Shown: one piece after another, positions 17,168 through 26,739 of the stretch
Position numbering within the stretch: position 1 is the first letter of the stretch
How the letters are laid out: the number at the start of each line of letters is the position of its first letter
Source of the DNA: Gemmata sp.
Lineage (GTDB): Bacteria; Planctomycetota; Planctomycetia; Gemmatales; Gemmataceae
Direction of reading: 5' to 3'
Length of the DNA stretch: 64,000 bases
NCBI GenBank assembly: GCA_025055115.1
Contig: JANWYJ010000025.1
Coordinates: 31,261 to 95,260, forward strand
The notes under the pieces: generated by a model
Told to the model about the DNA's origin: nothing
The model's database searches: none
What the model saw: only the letters and a program-made list of their open reading frames with translations
Program-made: the position numbers and the translations under genes

Positions 17168-19018
17168 ATGGCGACGGAAGCGGAACTGAAAGCAGCGAGT
17201 GAAAAATTCATTCCCAAAGGTTATGATCCGCAGCTTTATAAACTGCGGCACTCCTTGGCCCATGTGCTAGCGCAAGCCGTGGTCGAGCGATTCCCTCAGG
17301 CCAAACCGACGATCGGTCCGCCCGTCGAGTACGGCTTCTACTACGACTTCGACCTCGATGTGAACCCCACTGAGAGTGATCTCGAATGGATCACCAACCG
17401 TATGCGGCAGATCATCCGAGGGAATCATCCCTTCCAGGTGCGCGAAATCAGCGCTGAGGAAGGCCGCCAACTGTTCCGCGATAACCCCTACAAACTGGAA
17501 CTGATCGAGGGGCTGACCCGGGGGCACGATGAATACGGCAACGCGGCGGCGGGTCCGACAACGATCACGGTCTACCAACACGATACATTTGTCGACCTCT
17601 GTCGGGGTCCCCATGTGGCCACCACAGGGGATTTAGACCCCCAAGCGTTCCAGATTCAGCAGGTGACTGGTTCGTACTGGCGTGGCGATAGCAACAACAA
17701 AATGCTCAAGCGTTTTCATGCTACCGCTTGGGCTAGTGCGGCCGACCTCCAAGCCCACCTGGAGCGGCTCGAAGAAGCGGCCCGACGCGATCACCGCAAA
17801 CTCGGCCGCGAACTGGAGCTGTTCGCCAACGAACCGATCTTCGGCAGCGGCTTTCCCATGCTGTTGCCCAAAGGGGCCACGATCCGCCGCATCCTCGAAA
17901 GTTTCATCACCGAGTATGAACGCAAGGCAGGTTATCAGCACGTCTTCACCCCCGATATTGCCAAAAAAGAACTGTACATCCAATCGGGGCATTGGTCGCA
18001 CTACAAAGATGGCATGTTCCCGCCGATGGTGATGGGCGACAAAGAAGGCGAAGAGGACCTGGTGTTGCGGCCGATGTGCTGCCCTCATCATATTCAAGTG
18101 TACAAAAGCAAGGCCCGCAGTTATCGCGACCTGCCCGTTCGCATTGCGGAATTAGGCACCATGTACCGCTTTGAACGTTCGGGTGTCGTCGGTGGGCTTT
18201 CGCGGGTCCGCTGCATGACTCTCAACGACGCTCATTTATTCGTTCGCCCCGATCAGATCAAATCGGAGATCGCGGGAGTTTTGCAACTGATGAAGAAAGC
18301 CTATGCCGATTTGGGCATCCAGGAGTACCGCTTCCGGCTTTCGAAACACGACCCCAACGACAAAGAAAAGTACGTCGATAACCCGGCGATGTGGGACAGT
18401 AGCATCCGCATTTTGCGGGAAGCCTTGGTGGAATCGGGATTGCCGTTTTTCGAGGCCGATGGCGAGGCCGCGTTCTATGGCCCCAAAATCGACGTCCAGG
18501 TGAAAGATGTGATGGGTCGGGAAGAAACCCTCAGCACCATTCAGCTCGATCAACACCTGCCGGAACAATTCCAACTGGAATACAAGGACCGCGACGATAC
18601 CCCCAAACGCCCCGTGATGATTCACCGGGGGGTCATCAGTACGATGGAACGGATGATGGCGTACCTGATCGAACTGTACGCCGGAGCCTTCCCCGTGTGG
18701 CTGGCGCCGGTGCAGGTGGCGTTGGTGCCCATCGCCGATCGTCACTTCGAGTATGCCCAAAAACGCGCCGAGGAATTGATCGACAAAGATTACCGCGTCG
18801 AGGTGGACCTCACCCACGGACGCATGCAAGCCAAGATTCGCGACGCCGCCAAACAGAAGATTCCCTACGTTCTCGTCATCGGCGATAAAGAAGTGGAAGC
18901 CAATGCTGTCGCGGTGCGCCTGCGCGATGGCACCGACCTGGGGGCCAAACCGTGGGCGGAATTCCTCGCCATGCTCGAACACGTGGTCCGAAGCCGCACA
19001 CAACAACTGATACCGTGA
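17168..19018 (+). CDS. thrS: Threonyl-tRNA synthetase lacking the TGS domain
   Basis: 616 residues from the ATG at 17168. The editing domain is intact (RHSLAHVLAQAV with HxxxH, and DLCRGPHVATTG with CxxxH). The class II core has FGSGFPMLLPKG, LVLRPMCCPHHIQVY and MYRFERSGVVGGL. The zinc ligands align with E. coli Cys334 (second C of MCCP), His385 (NDAH) and His511 (VMIHRG). The anticodon-binding domain starts at WLAPVQVALVPIADRHFEYA. The usual N-terminal TGS/N1 domain of about 60 residues is absent: only about 30 residues precede the editing domain. It charges tRNA-Thr. The last codons and stop are tandemly duplicated. Confidence 0.95.
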   Translation: MATEAELKAASEKFIPKGYDPQLYKLRHSLAHVLAQAVVERFPQAKPTIGPPVEYGFYYDFDLDVNPTESDLEWITNRMRQIIRGNHPFQVREISAEEGRQLFRDNPYKLELIEGLTRGHDEYGNAAAGPTTITVYQHDTFVDLCRGPHVATTGDLDPQAFQIQQVTGSYWRGDSNNKMLKRFHATAWASAADLQAHLERLEEAARRDHRKLGRELELFANEPIFGSGFPMLLPKGATIRRILESFITEYERKAGYQHVFTPDIAKKELYIQSGHWSHYKDGMFPPMVMGDKEGEEDLVLRPMCCPHHIQVYKSKARSYRDLPVRIAELGTMYRFERSGVVGGLSRVRCMTLNDAHLFVRPDQIKSEIAGVLQLMKKAYADLGIQEYRFRLSKHDPNDKEKYVDNPAMWDSSIRILREALVESGLPFFEADGEAAFYGPKIDVQVKDVMGREETLSTIQLDQHLPEQFQLEYKDRDDTPKRPVMIHRGVISTMERMMAYLIELYAGAFPVWLAPVQVALVPIADRHFEYAQKRAEELIDKDYRVEVDLTHGRMQAKIRDAAKQKIPYVLVIGDKEVEANAVAVRLRDGTDLGAKPWAEFLAMLEHVVRSRTQQLIP

Positions 19019-19036
19019 CAACAACTGATACCGTGA
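19001..19036. repeat. 18-bp tandem repeat spanning the thrS stop codon
   Basis: CAACAACTGATACCGTGA is present twice back to back (19001-19018 and 19019-19036), identical. The first copy encodes the last residues and stop of thrS. Confidence 0.95.
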
Positions 19037-19124
19037 TGATACCCTTCCCCGTCCGCGGGTTCCCGCGGTAGATTGCTACTGCGATAAACCATGGGGGCAC
19101 CCTTACCAGAAAAGAATTTCTCAG

Positions 19125-19190
19125 CAAGGAGAACGATGTTTTCGTGACAATACCATTTTCCAAGGAGACCGATGTTTTCGTGACAATACC
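19125..19190. repeat. 30-bp direct repeat, two copies
   Basis: Copies at 19125-19154 and 19161-19190 differ at one base; the core is GATGTTTTCGTGACAATACC. Confidence 0.9.
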
Positions 19191-19229
19191 CTTCGCCGTC
19201 CGCAGGTTCCCGCGGTGGGGAAGGTCACG

Positions 19230-19291
19230 TCGCGGACGCTTCCGGGTGTTGAGATGTTCGTCGCGGACGCTTCCGGGTGTGGAGATGTTCG
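19230..19291. repeat. 31-bp tandem repeat, two copies
   Basis: TCGCGGACGCTTCCGGGTGT followed by NGAGATGTTCG, at 19230-19260 and 19261-19291, one mismatch. Confidence 0.9.
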
Positions 19292-19293
19292 CC

Positions 19294-19378
19294 GTGGAAC
19301 GTCGGCGATTCTGAGAATGTCGCGCCGAAGTGCTGATCCATGATGACTATGTAGATGCTCATTCATTTTTCATGATTT
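19294..19378. repeat. Dispersed intergenic repeat, copy A
   Basis: The stretch beginning GGAACGTCGGCGATT, through AGAATGTCGCGCCGAAGT, to a TTCATGATTT end has a counterpart at 28808-28912 with the same order of blocks and several substitutions. Copy B has an extra internal duplication of CGTCGGCGATTGTCAGAA. Confidence 0.7.
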
Positions 19379-19693
19379 CGTCTCAGAATTGGCACATTTT
19401 TGGGGGAACATCAGGCGCCACGCGCGGGGCTTCCGCGAACCTGGAAACCCCAACCCGGGAAGCCACCCAATCCCGGCGGGAATCGCCAACGGTTCTGGCG
19501 TGGTTCACGGTTCGTTAACTCACCTACCCAGAAAGCCACTCAAGCCCGGTGGGAATCGCCAACGGTTGTTGTGGCTCCGTTGTCACTGCCTTCGGCACTG
19601 CCGCCGACATCTTCGAACTACCGCTGGCATCATCGACAAGCCCGGTGGGAATCGCTAGCAGTTGTTTTGGGCCCCGTTGGGGGCTGCTATCGT

Positions 19694-20953
19694 CTACTTC
19701 TTGGGGGATGACTTGGCTTCAATCCGATACAGGGCTTTCTCGGTTCGCACAAACAGCGCCTGACCATCGACCGCGAAGCTAGCCAGCGATCGCTCGCCGA
19801 GTTTGTTGGTCGCGACCAACTCGAACTTGTCCCCAGGGGTGAAGATGGTGGTGGTGCCGGCTTCATCGAGAAGGTAGACCCGGCCACCGGCATAGATTGG
19901 TGACGCGGAGAACGCCCCACCGATGCGTTCGCTCCACCGTTCAGCGCCGGTTTTGCCGTCCAAGCAGGTCAGAACGCCGCTATCCGACACCATGTAAATC
20001 GCATCCCCTACGGCCAGCAGGGACGGATTGAGCGGGACATTCTTTTTCACAGTGAATGCGACGTGGGTTTGTGTGACATCGCCTTGGCCATCAGGGCGGA
20101 TGGCCAGCAGGGTCGGTGTGGTGTAGCCCGTGCAGATGTAGACCAAGCCATTGGCGTAGATCGGTTTCGGAACGACCGAGTAACCCTTACCAAAGCTGAC
20201 CCGCCAAATTTCCCGGCCAGTCTTCGGCTCTAACGCCAGCACGACACTACTGCCCACGGAGATAATCTGCTGCTGACCGTTAACGGTAATAACCAGTGGT
20301 GTGCTGAACGAAAAGGGCAAACCGGTGATGCCTTTGCGGGGTGTTTTCCATGCCAATTTCCCGGTGCTTTTCTCTAAGGCGATAATGTGTTGTTTGTCGA
20401 GGCCATCGGCACTGAAGATGAGCCGATCGCCTACCAGGATGGGGGAACCGCCGTTGCCGTGCATGGGGGCGTAGCTGTGGTCCTGGGTGGCCCATACTTT
20501 CGTACCGTCTTGGGCACGTAGGCATGCGGTACCCATGTGTCCGAAATGAACGTAGACCATACCGGCTTCGACCACTGGGGTCGGGCTGGCGTGGCTGTTT
20601 TTCTTGTGGGGCTTGGGGGCGTTGGCATCTTCAACGAACACTTCCTGGTTCCAGAGAACCGCTCCGGTGAGGGCATCCAGGGCCAGTGCCCGCAGGGATG
20701 GCCCGCCGGTTTTCAAGGGAACCGCGGTGGTGAGATAAATCTTTCCTGCCGCAATCACCGGTGACGACCACCCCAGTCCGGGAATCTCCTTCCGCCAGGT
20801 GATGTTGGTTGTGGCATCCCATTTCGTGGGCAGGGGGCCTGGGGCATGGCCTTGGCCGTCAGGCCCCCGGAATTGGTTCCAATCGCCCGCCTTCACCGGC
20901 ACGATAGCCGCCAACATCCCGCATGCCAAGACGCTAGAAACAACACGCTGCAT
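19694..20953 (-). CDS. Secreted PQQ-like beta-propeller protein (first copy)
   Basis: 419 residues from the ATG at 20953, which gives the signal peptide MQRVVSSVLACGMLAAIVPVKA; the frame is open to 21091 but that part is repeat DNA. The mature start DWNQFRGPDGQGHAPGPLPT is typical of planctomycete PQQ-binding-like propellers. Blades are marked by repeated GxxxW/A-L-D-x-x-TG units such as ALDALTGAVLWNQEVF, ALEKSTGKLAWKTPR, ALEPKTGREIWRVSF and CLDGKTGAERWSER. Cofactor residues for true quinoprotein dehydrogenases are not evident, so binding or scaffold roles are as likely as catalysis. A related protein is encoded at 27205-28536. Confidence 0.88.
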   Translation of the reverse strand: MQRVVSSVLACGMLAAIVPVKAGDWNQFRGPDGQGHAPGPLPTKWDATTNITWRKEIPGLGWSSPVIAAGKIYLTTAVPLKTGGPSLRALALDALTGAVLWNQEVFVEDANAPKPHKKNSHASPTPVVEAGMVYVHFGHMGTACLRAQDGTKVWATQDHSYAPMHGNGGSPILVGDRLIFSADGLDKQHIIALEKSTGKLAWKTPRKGITGLPFSFSTPLVITVNGQQQIISVGSSVVLALEPKTGREIWRVSFGKGYSVVPKPIYANGLVYICTGYTTPTLLAIRPDGQGDVTQTHVAFTVKKNVPLNPSLLAVGDAIYMVSDSGVLTCLDGKTGAERWSERIGGAFSASPIYAGGRVYLLDEAGTTTIFTPGDKFELVATNKLGERSLASFAVDGQALFVRTEKALYRIEAKSSPKK

Positions 20954-20986
20954 AGGAAAAGTCCAATCGGGGCCAGGGAATCGGCT

Positions 20987-21099
20987 CATTCCGTGTCGTC
21001 GAGAAAAGTGGCCAACGCAGCAGTCGGCCGGGACCGGTCGTGGTTGCGGCGCGGTCCATGTCCATTCCGTGTCGTCGAGAACAGTGGCCAACGCAGCAG
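20987..21099. repeat. 37-bp direct repeat upstream of the PQQ-propeller gene
   Basis: Copies at 20987-21023 and 21063-21099 (CATTCCGTGTCGTCGAGA then A-rich, then GTGGCCAACGCAGCAG) differ at one base. Both lie in the leader of the gene starting at 20953. Confidence 0.9.
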
Positions 21100-21124
21100 A
21101 GGAAGGAAAAGACGATCTGAAACG

Positions 21125-21535
21125 TCAGCGTCGCGAGGGTAGTGGCGCAATCGGTGCGAAGGTACCGGCACGATATTCGGCCGAGCCGAAACCGAGCATG
21201 GGGTAGAAGATGAAACCGAGTAAGGCTAATCCGAGGCCAAAAGCTTCCGATTTGCCGAACCGCCGGGCAACTTCCAAATTCACCAGAATGGCCGCGATGA
21301 TCTGCACCACGGGCAAAAGTACAAGGACGTACCACAGCAGACTCAGTCGGGCGACACCCACGACCAGAACGTAGATATTGTAAAACGGCACCAGCGCCGC
21401 CCAGGCCGGATGGCCGGCTTTGGGGAAAATTCCCAGCCACCCAATCACCACCCCCGGCACCGTGACCGCCGCCCACACGAGCAAATACCACAGCAGATCA
21501 TCCACACCGCGATACCTCTGGCACAGCCCGCGCAC
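21125..21535 (-). CDS. DUF5684-type membrane protein (first of two paralogues)
   Basis: 136 residues with about four hydrophobic segments. It shows the DUF5684 pattern: GIFPKAGHPAWAALVPFYNIYVL at residues 35-57, a central WYVLVLLPVVQIIAAIL helix, RRFGKSEAFGLGLALL and the terminal FYPMLGFGSAEY. Function of the family is unknown. The adjacent upstream gene is a paralogue with the same layout, 72 bp away, suggesting tandem duplication. Confidence 0.82.
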   Translation of the reverse strand: MRGLCQRYRGVDDLLWYLLVWAAVTVPGVVIGWLGIFPKAGHPAWAALVPFYNIYVLVVGVARLSLLWYVLVLLPVVQIIAAILVNLEVARRFGKSEAFGLGLALLGFIFYPMLGFGSAEYRAGTFAPIAPLPSRR

Positions 21536-21607
21536 CTTCCGCCCTGGGGCCGCGGGCCTCTGGAGGTGTTGTATACCGCCGCGAACCGATGGGTGAAGAA
21601 TCCCTCC

Positions 21608-21982
21608 TCACCACGCGTCGTCCTCATCCTTACGCCGGCGCTGACGATACAGGTACTCGGCTCGGCCAAACGCCAAAATGGGCAAGAAGATCGGAGTGAA
21701 GAAGGCCAAACCCAAACCGAAACCAGCACTTTTGCCAAAATTCTCGGCCACGGCCACGAAGACAAAAAGGGCCGCGATGGAGTTGACGAAGGGTATCAAC
21801 ATGAGAATGAACCACATCAATTCTTTTTTCGCCACTCCACAGGTCAGGACATAGACGTTGTAAATGGGGATGATCGACGCCCACCCCGGTTGTCCAGCTT
21901 TCACAAAAATCATCGATATTGAAGCGATCATCAGGAGGATGAACCCCAGGTTAAACGCCAGAAAGGAAAATAGCAGCTCCAT
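21608..21982 (-). CDS. DUF5684-type membrane protein (second paralogue)
   Basis: The ATG at 21982 follows a GGAG nine bases upstream and starts directly in the first membrane helix (MELLFSFLAFNLGFILLMIA). Motifs: VKAGQPGWASIIPIYNVYVL, WFILMLIPFVNSIAALFVFV, NFGKSAGFGLGLAF and LPILAFGRAEYLY, ending in a charged tail (RQRRRKDEDDAW). It is closely similar to the next gene downstream. Role unknown; the tail differs from its paralogue. Confidence 0.82.
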   Translation of the reverse strand: MELLFSFLAFNLGFILLMIASISMIFVKAGQPGWASIIPIYNVYVLTCGVAKKELMWFILMLIPFVNSIAALFVFVAVAENFGKSAGFGLGLAFFTPIFLPILAFGRAEYLYRQRRRKDEDDAW

Positions 21983-22239
21983 ATGAGCCAACTCCTGCAG
22001 GTCGGTAAATCGCGTGGAACGGACCGGTTTCGTTCCATCGTCAGGGGAAATGGTAATCCGACACGAAGCTGCGCACAATCAGGGAAGTACAATTTTTGCA
22101 CAGCTTCATGTCGGAACGGTTGTTTTGCAAAAATCGATTTGAATTATGGCCTCCGCGATGGGAAAAAGCAGCCGCCAGGGCGCGGACGCAGGCGCCCCGG
22201 CGGTGGGCGGAGAGTCAGCGTACCTCTCCGTAGGTATGG

Positions 22240-23508
22240 TCAGATGATGTCCTTGGTGAACGGTTTGGCCTTCTCGACAATTTGGATGGGCCGACCAGTG
22301 GCGGTTTCGTTCTTCTTGGTATGGTCGATGCCCATCAATTCGCACACCGTGGCGAGGAAGTCTTGCGCGGTGGTGGGCCGTTCGATGACGGTGGCCCCTT
22401 CTTTATCGGTCTTGCCGATCACCGCGCCTTTTTGCCCAGCACCGAACATGGCCAGGCTCCAGGCACGCGGGTAGTGGTCGCGACCGGGTTGGGCGCCGCG
22501 GTTGTTGATGTGCGGGGTCCGGCCGAATTCGCCCATCCAGATGATCAGGGTGCTGTCCAGCAGCCCGCGTTCTTTCAGTTCCACCACCAGCGTGGAAAGG
22601 GCTGCATCCACCTGTTGCGACAAGGTTTTCACGCGGGCGAAGTTGTTTTGGTGGGTGTCCCAGCCGCCCAGCGACACTTCGATAAACGGCACGCCCACTT
22701 CCACCAAGCGGCGGGCCATCAGGACACCATCGGCGAATCGCCCAGTACCATACTTGCCTTTCGATTTGTCCGTGGAGATGTCGAAGGCCCGGGCTTCGGC
22801 CGATTGCATCAGCCTGACCGCCCGTTGGTAGGTCGTTTTGTGGTCATTGATAACATCGGCTCCGTATTCGCGATGGAAGGCTTTCTCCATTTGCTCCAAC
22901 AGGCCGACGCGGTTATCGAATTGCGACGCGGAGATGGCGCTTTTGAGATCTTCCACACCGCGGTTGGGGTCGGTGATCAGCAGTGGTTGGTGTTTGGGCC
23001 CCAAAAAGCCCGCGCCGAAGCTGCGGCCGCTGATGCAAACGTAGTTGGGCATTGGGCTTTCGGGCCGGCCGACTTCCTGCGACACAATCGAACCGATCGA
23101 CGGGTAGATGATACCCCCTTGCCCTTCGCGGTAGCCAGTGTGCATGTAGTATTTGGCCCGAGGGTGGGCACCCTCGGGGGTTGTCATCCCGCGAACAATC
23201 GTGCCCCAATGCATGATCTTGGCGACTTCGGGCAGATGCTCGCTGATCTGCACACCTGGAACGGAGGTTTTGATCGGTTTGAATTCCCCGGCACCTTGGC
23301 TATCCGGTTTGAGGTCCCAGGTATCTTTGTGGCTGGGGCCACCATCCATCCACAACAGGATGCACGATTTGACTCTCCCCTGGCCGCCTTGGGCAGCGGC
23401 TTGGGCCAACAAGGGCAACCAGCCCGATAACGACGGAGCGAAGACACCGGCTGCAGAGAGCTTCAGGATGTCGCGCCGGGTTTTTTCTTGCAGTTTCACG
23501 GAGAACAT
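22240..23508 (-). CDS. DUF1501 domain protein, secreted, Tat-like signal
   Basis: 422 residues. The N-terminus has TRRDILKLSAAGVFAPSLSG, a twin-arginine-type signal. The sulfatase-like DUF1501 fold follows: SCILLWMDGGPSHKDTWDLKP, EHLPEVAKIMHWGTIVRGMTT, IWMGEFGRTPHINNRGAQPG and RDHYPRAWSLAMFGAG. It is the downstream partner of the DUF1549/DUF1553 gene, 77 bp away, an arrangement repeated many times in planctomycetes. The enzymatic role of these pairs is not established. Confidence 0.92.
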   Translation of the reverse strand: MFSVKLQEKTRRDILKLSAAGVFAPSLSGWLPLLAQAAAQGGQGRVKSCILLWMDGGPSHKDTWDLKPDSQGAGEFKPIKTSVPGVQISEHLPEVAKIMHWGTIVRGMTTPEGAHPRAKYYMHTGYREGQGGIIYPSIGSIVSQEVGRPESPMPNYVCISGRSFGAGFLGPKHQPLLITDPNRGVEDLKSAISASQFDNRVGLLEQMEKAFHREYGADVINDHKTTYQRAVRLMQSAEARAFDISTDKSKGKYGTGRFADGVLMARRLVEVGVPFIEVSLGGWDTHQNNFARVKTLSQQVDAALSTLVVELKERGLLDSTLIIWMGEFGRTPHINNRGAQPGRDHYPRAWSLAMFGAGQKGAVIGKTDKEGATVIERPTTAQDFLATVCELMGIDHTKKNETATGRPIQIVEKAKPFTKDII

Positions 23509-23585
23509 AACGTTCCGGTCTCCCCTGGAGGTCGATGGATATTCGCCAATGTTCCGCGTCCTTGGGCGGAACGCACCACAAACAG

Positions 23586-25271
23586 CTAGCGAACCAATGT
23601 GAACTCGCTACTATTGAGGACCGCCCAGAGAATATCACTGTACGCGGTCATACCCCCCACCCGCTCGACGTAACTCATGAGGTTTTTGCGTTCTTCGGCC
23701 GTCGGGCGGCGTGAGAGAGCCGTCAGATAAATGCGCTCAATCGCCTCGGCGGGGGAGCTATTGCCGACAATCGCCCGAACGACCGCGGGGTTGTTCGTGA
23801 TGGGAGAGTTCATCAGCCGCAGAGCCTGGGGAATGCCAGCTTCGTAATCGACGACACTGGCTTCCTCCGCCCCCGCCAGGAAGAAGTTGACGAACTGCTC
23901 ACGGGCACCGGCCCGCGCTCCTTTGGGGGCTACGCCGACCCGGCCACCTTTGCCCATCGTCCGTTGTGCCCCCGTCACTTGCGTCAGCGCGTCGAAGAGT
24001 TGTTCGGGCGTCAGGACCTTGACGGTCATGTGGCTGAAAAGCGTTTTGTCGTCTTTGTTGTCGGGTGTCGATTTACTGGTGCGCTGGTAGGTTTCCGACA
24101 AGCAAATGGCCTTCAGCAAGTATTTCACGTCGTATTGGCCGGTGGTGGCGATGTGGTGAGCGAGCGAATCGAGCAGTTGCGGATGGCTAGGGGTGTTCTC
24201 CGGCAGCATGTCGTCGATGGGGTTGACAAAACCATAGCCGAAGAGGTGTGCCCAGAGGCGATTGACCAGCGCCCGGGAGAAGAAGGGGTTCTCAGGAGCC
24301 GTCATCCATTGGGCCAAAGCCGGCCGGTAGGGTTGCGTCGCCTCGAGCTTGGGTTGTTCGCCGCTGAGGAATCGAACCGGGACGTTTTTCGTCGATTCAG
24401 GGAAGAAATCCTTCTGACGGCTGCGCGTAAAGCCTTCTCGGACGCCAATTTGCGTATTATCGCCACCTTTGTTGGCATTCTTGGGGTTATCGGCCTGCAC
24501 TTTGGCGTAAAACCCGGCCATTCCCCAGTATTCCACCTGTTTCCAACTGGTGAACGGGTGATTATGGCATTGGGCACATTGCAGTTGGATACCCAGGAAA
24601 TGCTGAGCCGTGGTGTCGGTCAGCTTATCGACCGAGCGGTTGGCGAGGAAATAGGTCACGGCGGGGTTGTCGGCCACAGTTCCAGTAGCCGTCACCAAAC
24701 TTGTGACCAGCTTATCCCAACTGGTGTTGTTGTTGAATTGCTCTTGCAGCCAATCGTACAGCGGTTCTTTCAATACGAAGCGATTGGCGGAGTCGCGGGG
24801 GAAGAGTTTGGCGGTCCAAATATCGGCCATGCGCCGGCCAAAGTTCGGGTCGGCCAGCAACTCGTCGATGAGCTGGGCGCGTTTGTCGGGCGAGCGGTCG
24901 TCGAGGAAAGCCTTGGCCTTCTCAGCAGTCGGAATCGTCCCGGTCAGGTCGAGATATATGCGCCGGAGGAATTCCTCATCACTGGCCCGGGCCGACGCGG
25001 GAATCTTCGCTTCAGCCAATTTCTGCGCGATCGCCGCATCGATCAGCTGGGCTAGGGCCGCGGCGTCTTTGGTTTTGGGGACTGGCAATGACGCCACCGG
25101 GGCTTTCACGGCAGGGTTGGGTTCAGGGAATTTGACGTTCTCGGGAGGATCGTCCCGCTTGTTCTTGTTCTTTTTGTTGACTTGGGCGTGCACATCCAAC
25201 AATACCCCATCGCCCACCAGAAGGGCCAAACCGGTCGTGAGAGTGAATAACGCCAACGAACGCCAACGCAT
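23586..25271 (-). CDS. DUF1549/DUF1553 domain protein (PSCyt2 type), secreted
   Basis: 561 residues from the ATG at 25271, with signal peptide MRWRSLALFTLTTGLALLVG. DUF1549 follows: FLRRIYLDLTGTIPTAEKAK, LLADPNFGRRMADIWTAKLF, HFLGIQLQCAQCHNHPFTSW (a CxxCH haem-like motif). DUF1553 is in the C-terminal half: NPFFSRALVNRLWAHLFGYG, LLDSLAHHIATTGQYDVKYL and YLTALSRRPTAEE. It is paired with DUF1501 downstream. The single CxxCH is shared by the family; haem attachment is inferred only. Confidence 0.92.
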   Translation of the reverse strand: MRWRSLALFTLTTGLALLVGDGVLLDVHAQVNKKNKNKRDDPPENVKFPEPNPAVKAPVASLPVPKTKDAAALAQLIDAAIAQKLAEAKIPASARASDEEFLRRIYLDLTGTIPTAEKAKAFLDDRSPDKRAQLIDELLADPNFGRRMADIWTAKLFPRDSANRFVLKEPLYDWLQEQFNNNTSWDKLVTSLVTATGTVADNPAVTYFLANRSVDKLTDTTAQHFLGIQLQCAQCHNHPFTSWKQVEYWGMAGFYAKVQADNPKNANKGGDNTQIGVREGFTRSRQKDFFPESTKNVPVRFLSGEQPKLEATQPYRPALAQWMTAPENPFFSRALVNRLWAHLFGYGFVNPIDDMLPENTPSHPQLLDSLAHHIATTGQYDVKYLLKAICLSETYQRTSKSTPDNKDDKTLFSHMTVKVLTPEQLFDALTQVTGAQRTMGKGGRVGVAPKGARAGAREQFVNFFLAGAEEASVVDYEAGIPQALRLMNSPITNNPAVVRAIVGNSSPAEAIERIYLTALSRRPTAEERKNLMSYVERVGGMTAYSDILWAVLNSSEFTLVR

Positions 25272-25683
25272 CGACAGTCCTCGTTGTGGTGTGCACCCAA
25301 CCATGACCACCAACTGATTCCAAACCACACACTCCGATTCCAACCCACAGGCTCAGACGGAGAAATGACTCCGATCCCGAGACTCTGGAGGATAGAACCC
25401 CGTGAGGTCCGCGGGGTTTCGTCCCTGTCCTCATTCTGAGAATGCCAAGCCACGACCGGCCAGACATGAGAAAAAGATGAGCAAAAAATGAGAAAATTCC
25501 GAGAACGACTCGCGGATTCACAGCCCGATGGGTTATAACTTGTACGAATGCCATGGCGTCCGTTCGCCGCAGTTCGTTCGCCGCATCGGGATGCTTATCA
25601 ACTGGCTTTCCGGTGTGGCGGGCGCTGAGAAGGTTAGACCTCTTGGGTTCTGTGACTTTTTCCGTTTTTCCTGCAGGTGCTGT
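25272..25683. other. 412-bp intergenic region between divergent genes
   Basis: It lies between the DUF1549 and DUF1559 genes. No gene or strong repeat seen; promoters for both probably lie here. An AT-richer patch at about 25470-25500 is the only compositional feature. Confidence 0.5.
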
Positions 25684-26664
25684 ATGTTGGTCTGCATCCA
25701 ACGGGATCGTGGCTTTACGCTCATTGAACTGCTTGTGGTCATCGCGATTATTGCGATTCTGATTGCTTTGCTGTTGCCGGCGGTTCAGAAAGTCCGTGAG
25801 GCGGCGGATCATCTCAAATGCAGTAATAATTTGAAGCAAATTGGTTTGGCGTTCCACTCGTTCAACGATGCCCATGGGGGGCTGCCGACAGCGGGCAGCG
25901 CGGGCAATCACGGGGGCCGCTGTGCCGCCAACCCGTCGGTCTTCCGCGAAGATTTTGGTTGGACCTACGAAATTCTCCCCTTCATCGAACAAACAGCACT
26001 GTACAACCTTCCGTCCGACTCGCGCATCAGCGGTAGCCCGGCCGATGGCACTTGCACCCAATCCGCCGGCCCCAACGATACGCTGATGCGGCGAACGCTG
26101 ATTGCGACCTACAACTGTCCGGTGCGCCGTTCGCTATCGTTGTCGCAGAATGTGGCGAAGTCGGATTACGCAGCCAATGGTGGTACGCGGCTGTACAGTT
26201 GGCCGTTCGACGGCCCGGTGATCCGTGGTCGCGGTTCCGACAATTACTTGCAAGGTGGCCCGCAGCCGATCAGCAACATCAAAGATGGTTTGTCGAACAC
26301 GATGTTTGTGGGCGAAAAATTGGTGAATATGCACCCGGCCAAAGACGACTATGTGGATAACGAATCGTGGGCTGGCCCGGGGCAAGACGGCGACATCTAC
26401 CGCGGCTGCCGCCCCAATGGCAATAGCTGGATGACGCCAGTACCCGATTTGTACATCCCCGCGCCCTCGTCCTTACCCCCGACCGATCCCAACTACTGGC
26501 CCACCGACTTGCACTACCGCTTCGGCTCGGCCCATGTCACCGGCATCAACACCGTCTTTGGCGATGGCAGCGTGCGAACGATCCGCTACACTGTCGATCC
26601 GGTGGTGTTCATGCGGGTTTGCCGGATCAACGATCGCGGCGTGGTCAGCCTCAACGACCTGTAA
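25684..26664 (+). CDS. DUF1559 protein with type IV pilin-like N-terminus
   Basis: 326 residues from the ATG at 25684. The leader [19 protein letters not shown] is a prepilin-type cleavage/methylation motif (G, then FTLIE), followed by the helix [20 protein letters not shown]. Then comes DUF1559: [60 protein letters not shown] and the terminal [13 protein letters not shown]. These proteins are greatly expanded in planctomycetes and probably form pseudopilin-like cell-surface structures. A small lipoprotein gene follows 75 bp downstream, as for the second DUF1559 gene at 54762-55778. Confidence 0.93.
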   Translation: MLVCIQRDRGFTLIELLVVIAIIAILIALLLPAVQKVREAADHLKCSNNLKQIGLAFHSFNDAHGGLPTAGSAGNHGGRCAANPSVFREDFGWTYEILPFIEQTALYNLPSDSRISGSPADGTCTQSAGPNDTLMRRTLIATYNCPVRRSLSLSQNVAKSDYAANGGTRLYSWPFDGPVIRGRGSDNYLQGGPQPISNIKDGLSNTMFVGEKLVNMHPAKDDYVDNESWAGPGQDGDIYRGCRPNGNSWMTPVPDLYIPAPSSLPPTDPNYWPTDLHYRFGSAHVTGINTVFGDGSVRTIRYTVDPVVFMRVCRINDRGVVSLNDL

Positions 26665-26739
26665 CCGCTGACATCGGGTCACTTTGAGAGGTTCTTCAAC
26701 TCCCTGCACTGCAGAAGTTCTCACGAGGAGAAACTGGTG

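Larger units (their letters stand above)
19037..19693. other. 657-bp non-coding, repeat-rich spacer
   Basis: No gene seen between thrS and the convergent PQQ-propeller gene. It contains a 30-bp direct repeat (19125-19154, 19161-19190), a 31-bp tandem repeat (19230-19260, 19261-19291), a copy of a dispersed repeat (19294-19378), and three degenerate copies of a CCCGGNGGGAATCGC-type unit around 19460-19665. Confidence 0.7.

Noticed and set aside
19037..19693. Small genes in the spacer after thrS
   Set aside because: Frames there are short, repeat-derived and without ribosome-binding sites or recognisable motifs.
23964..25055. 363-codon plus-strand frame
   Set aside because: Antisense to the DUF1549/DUF1553 gene and without domain features.
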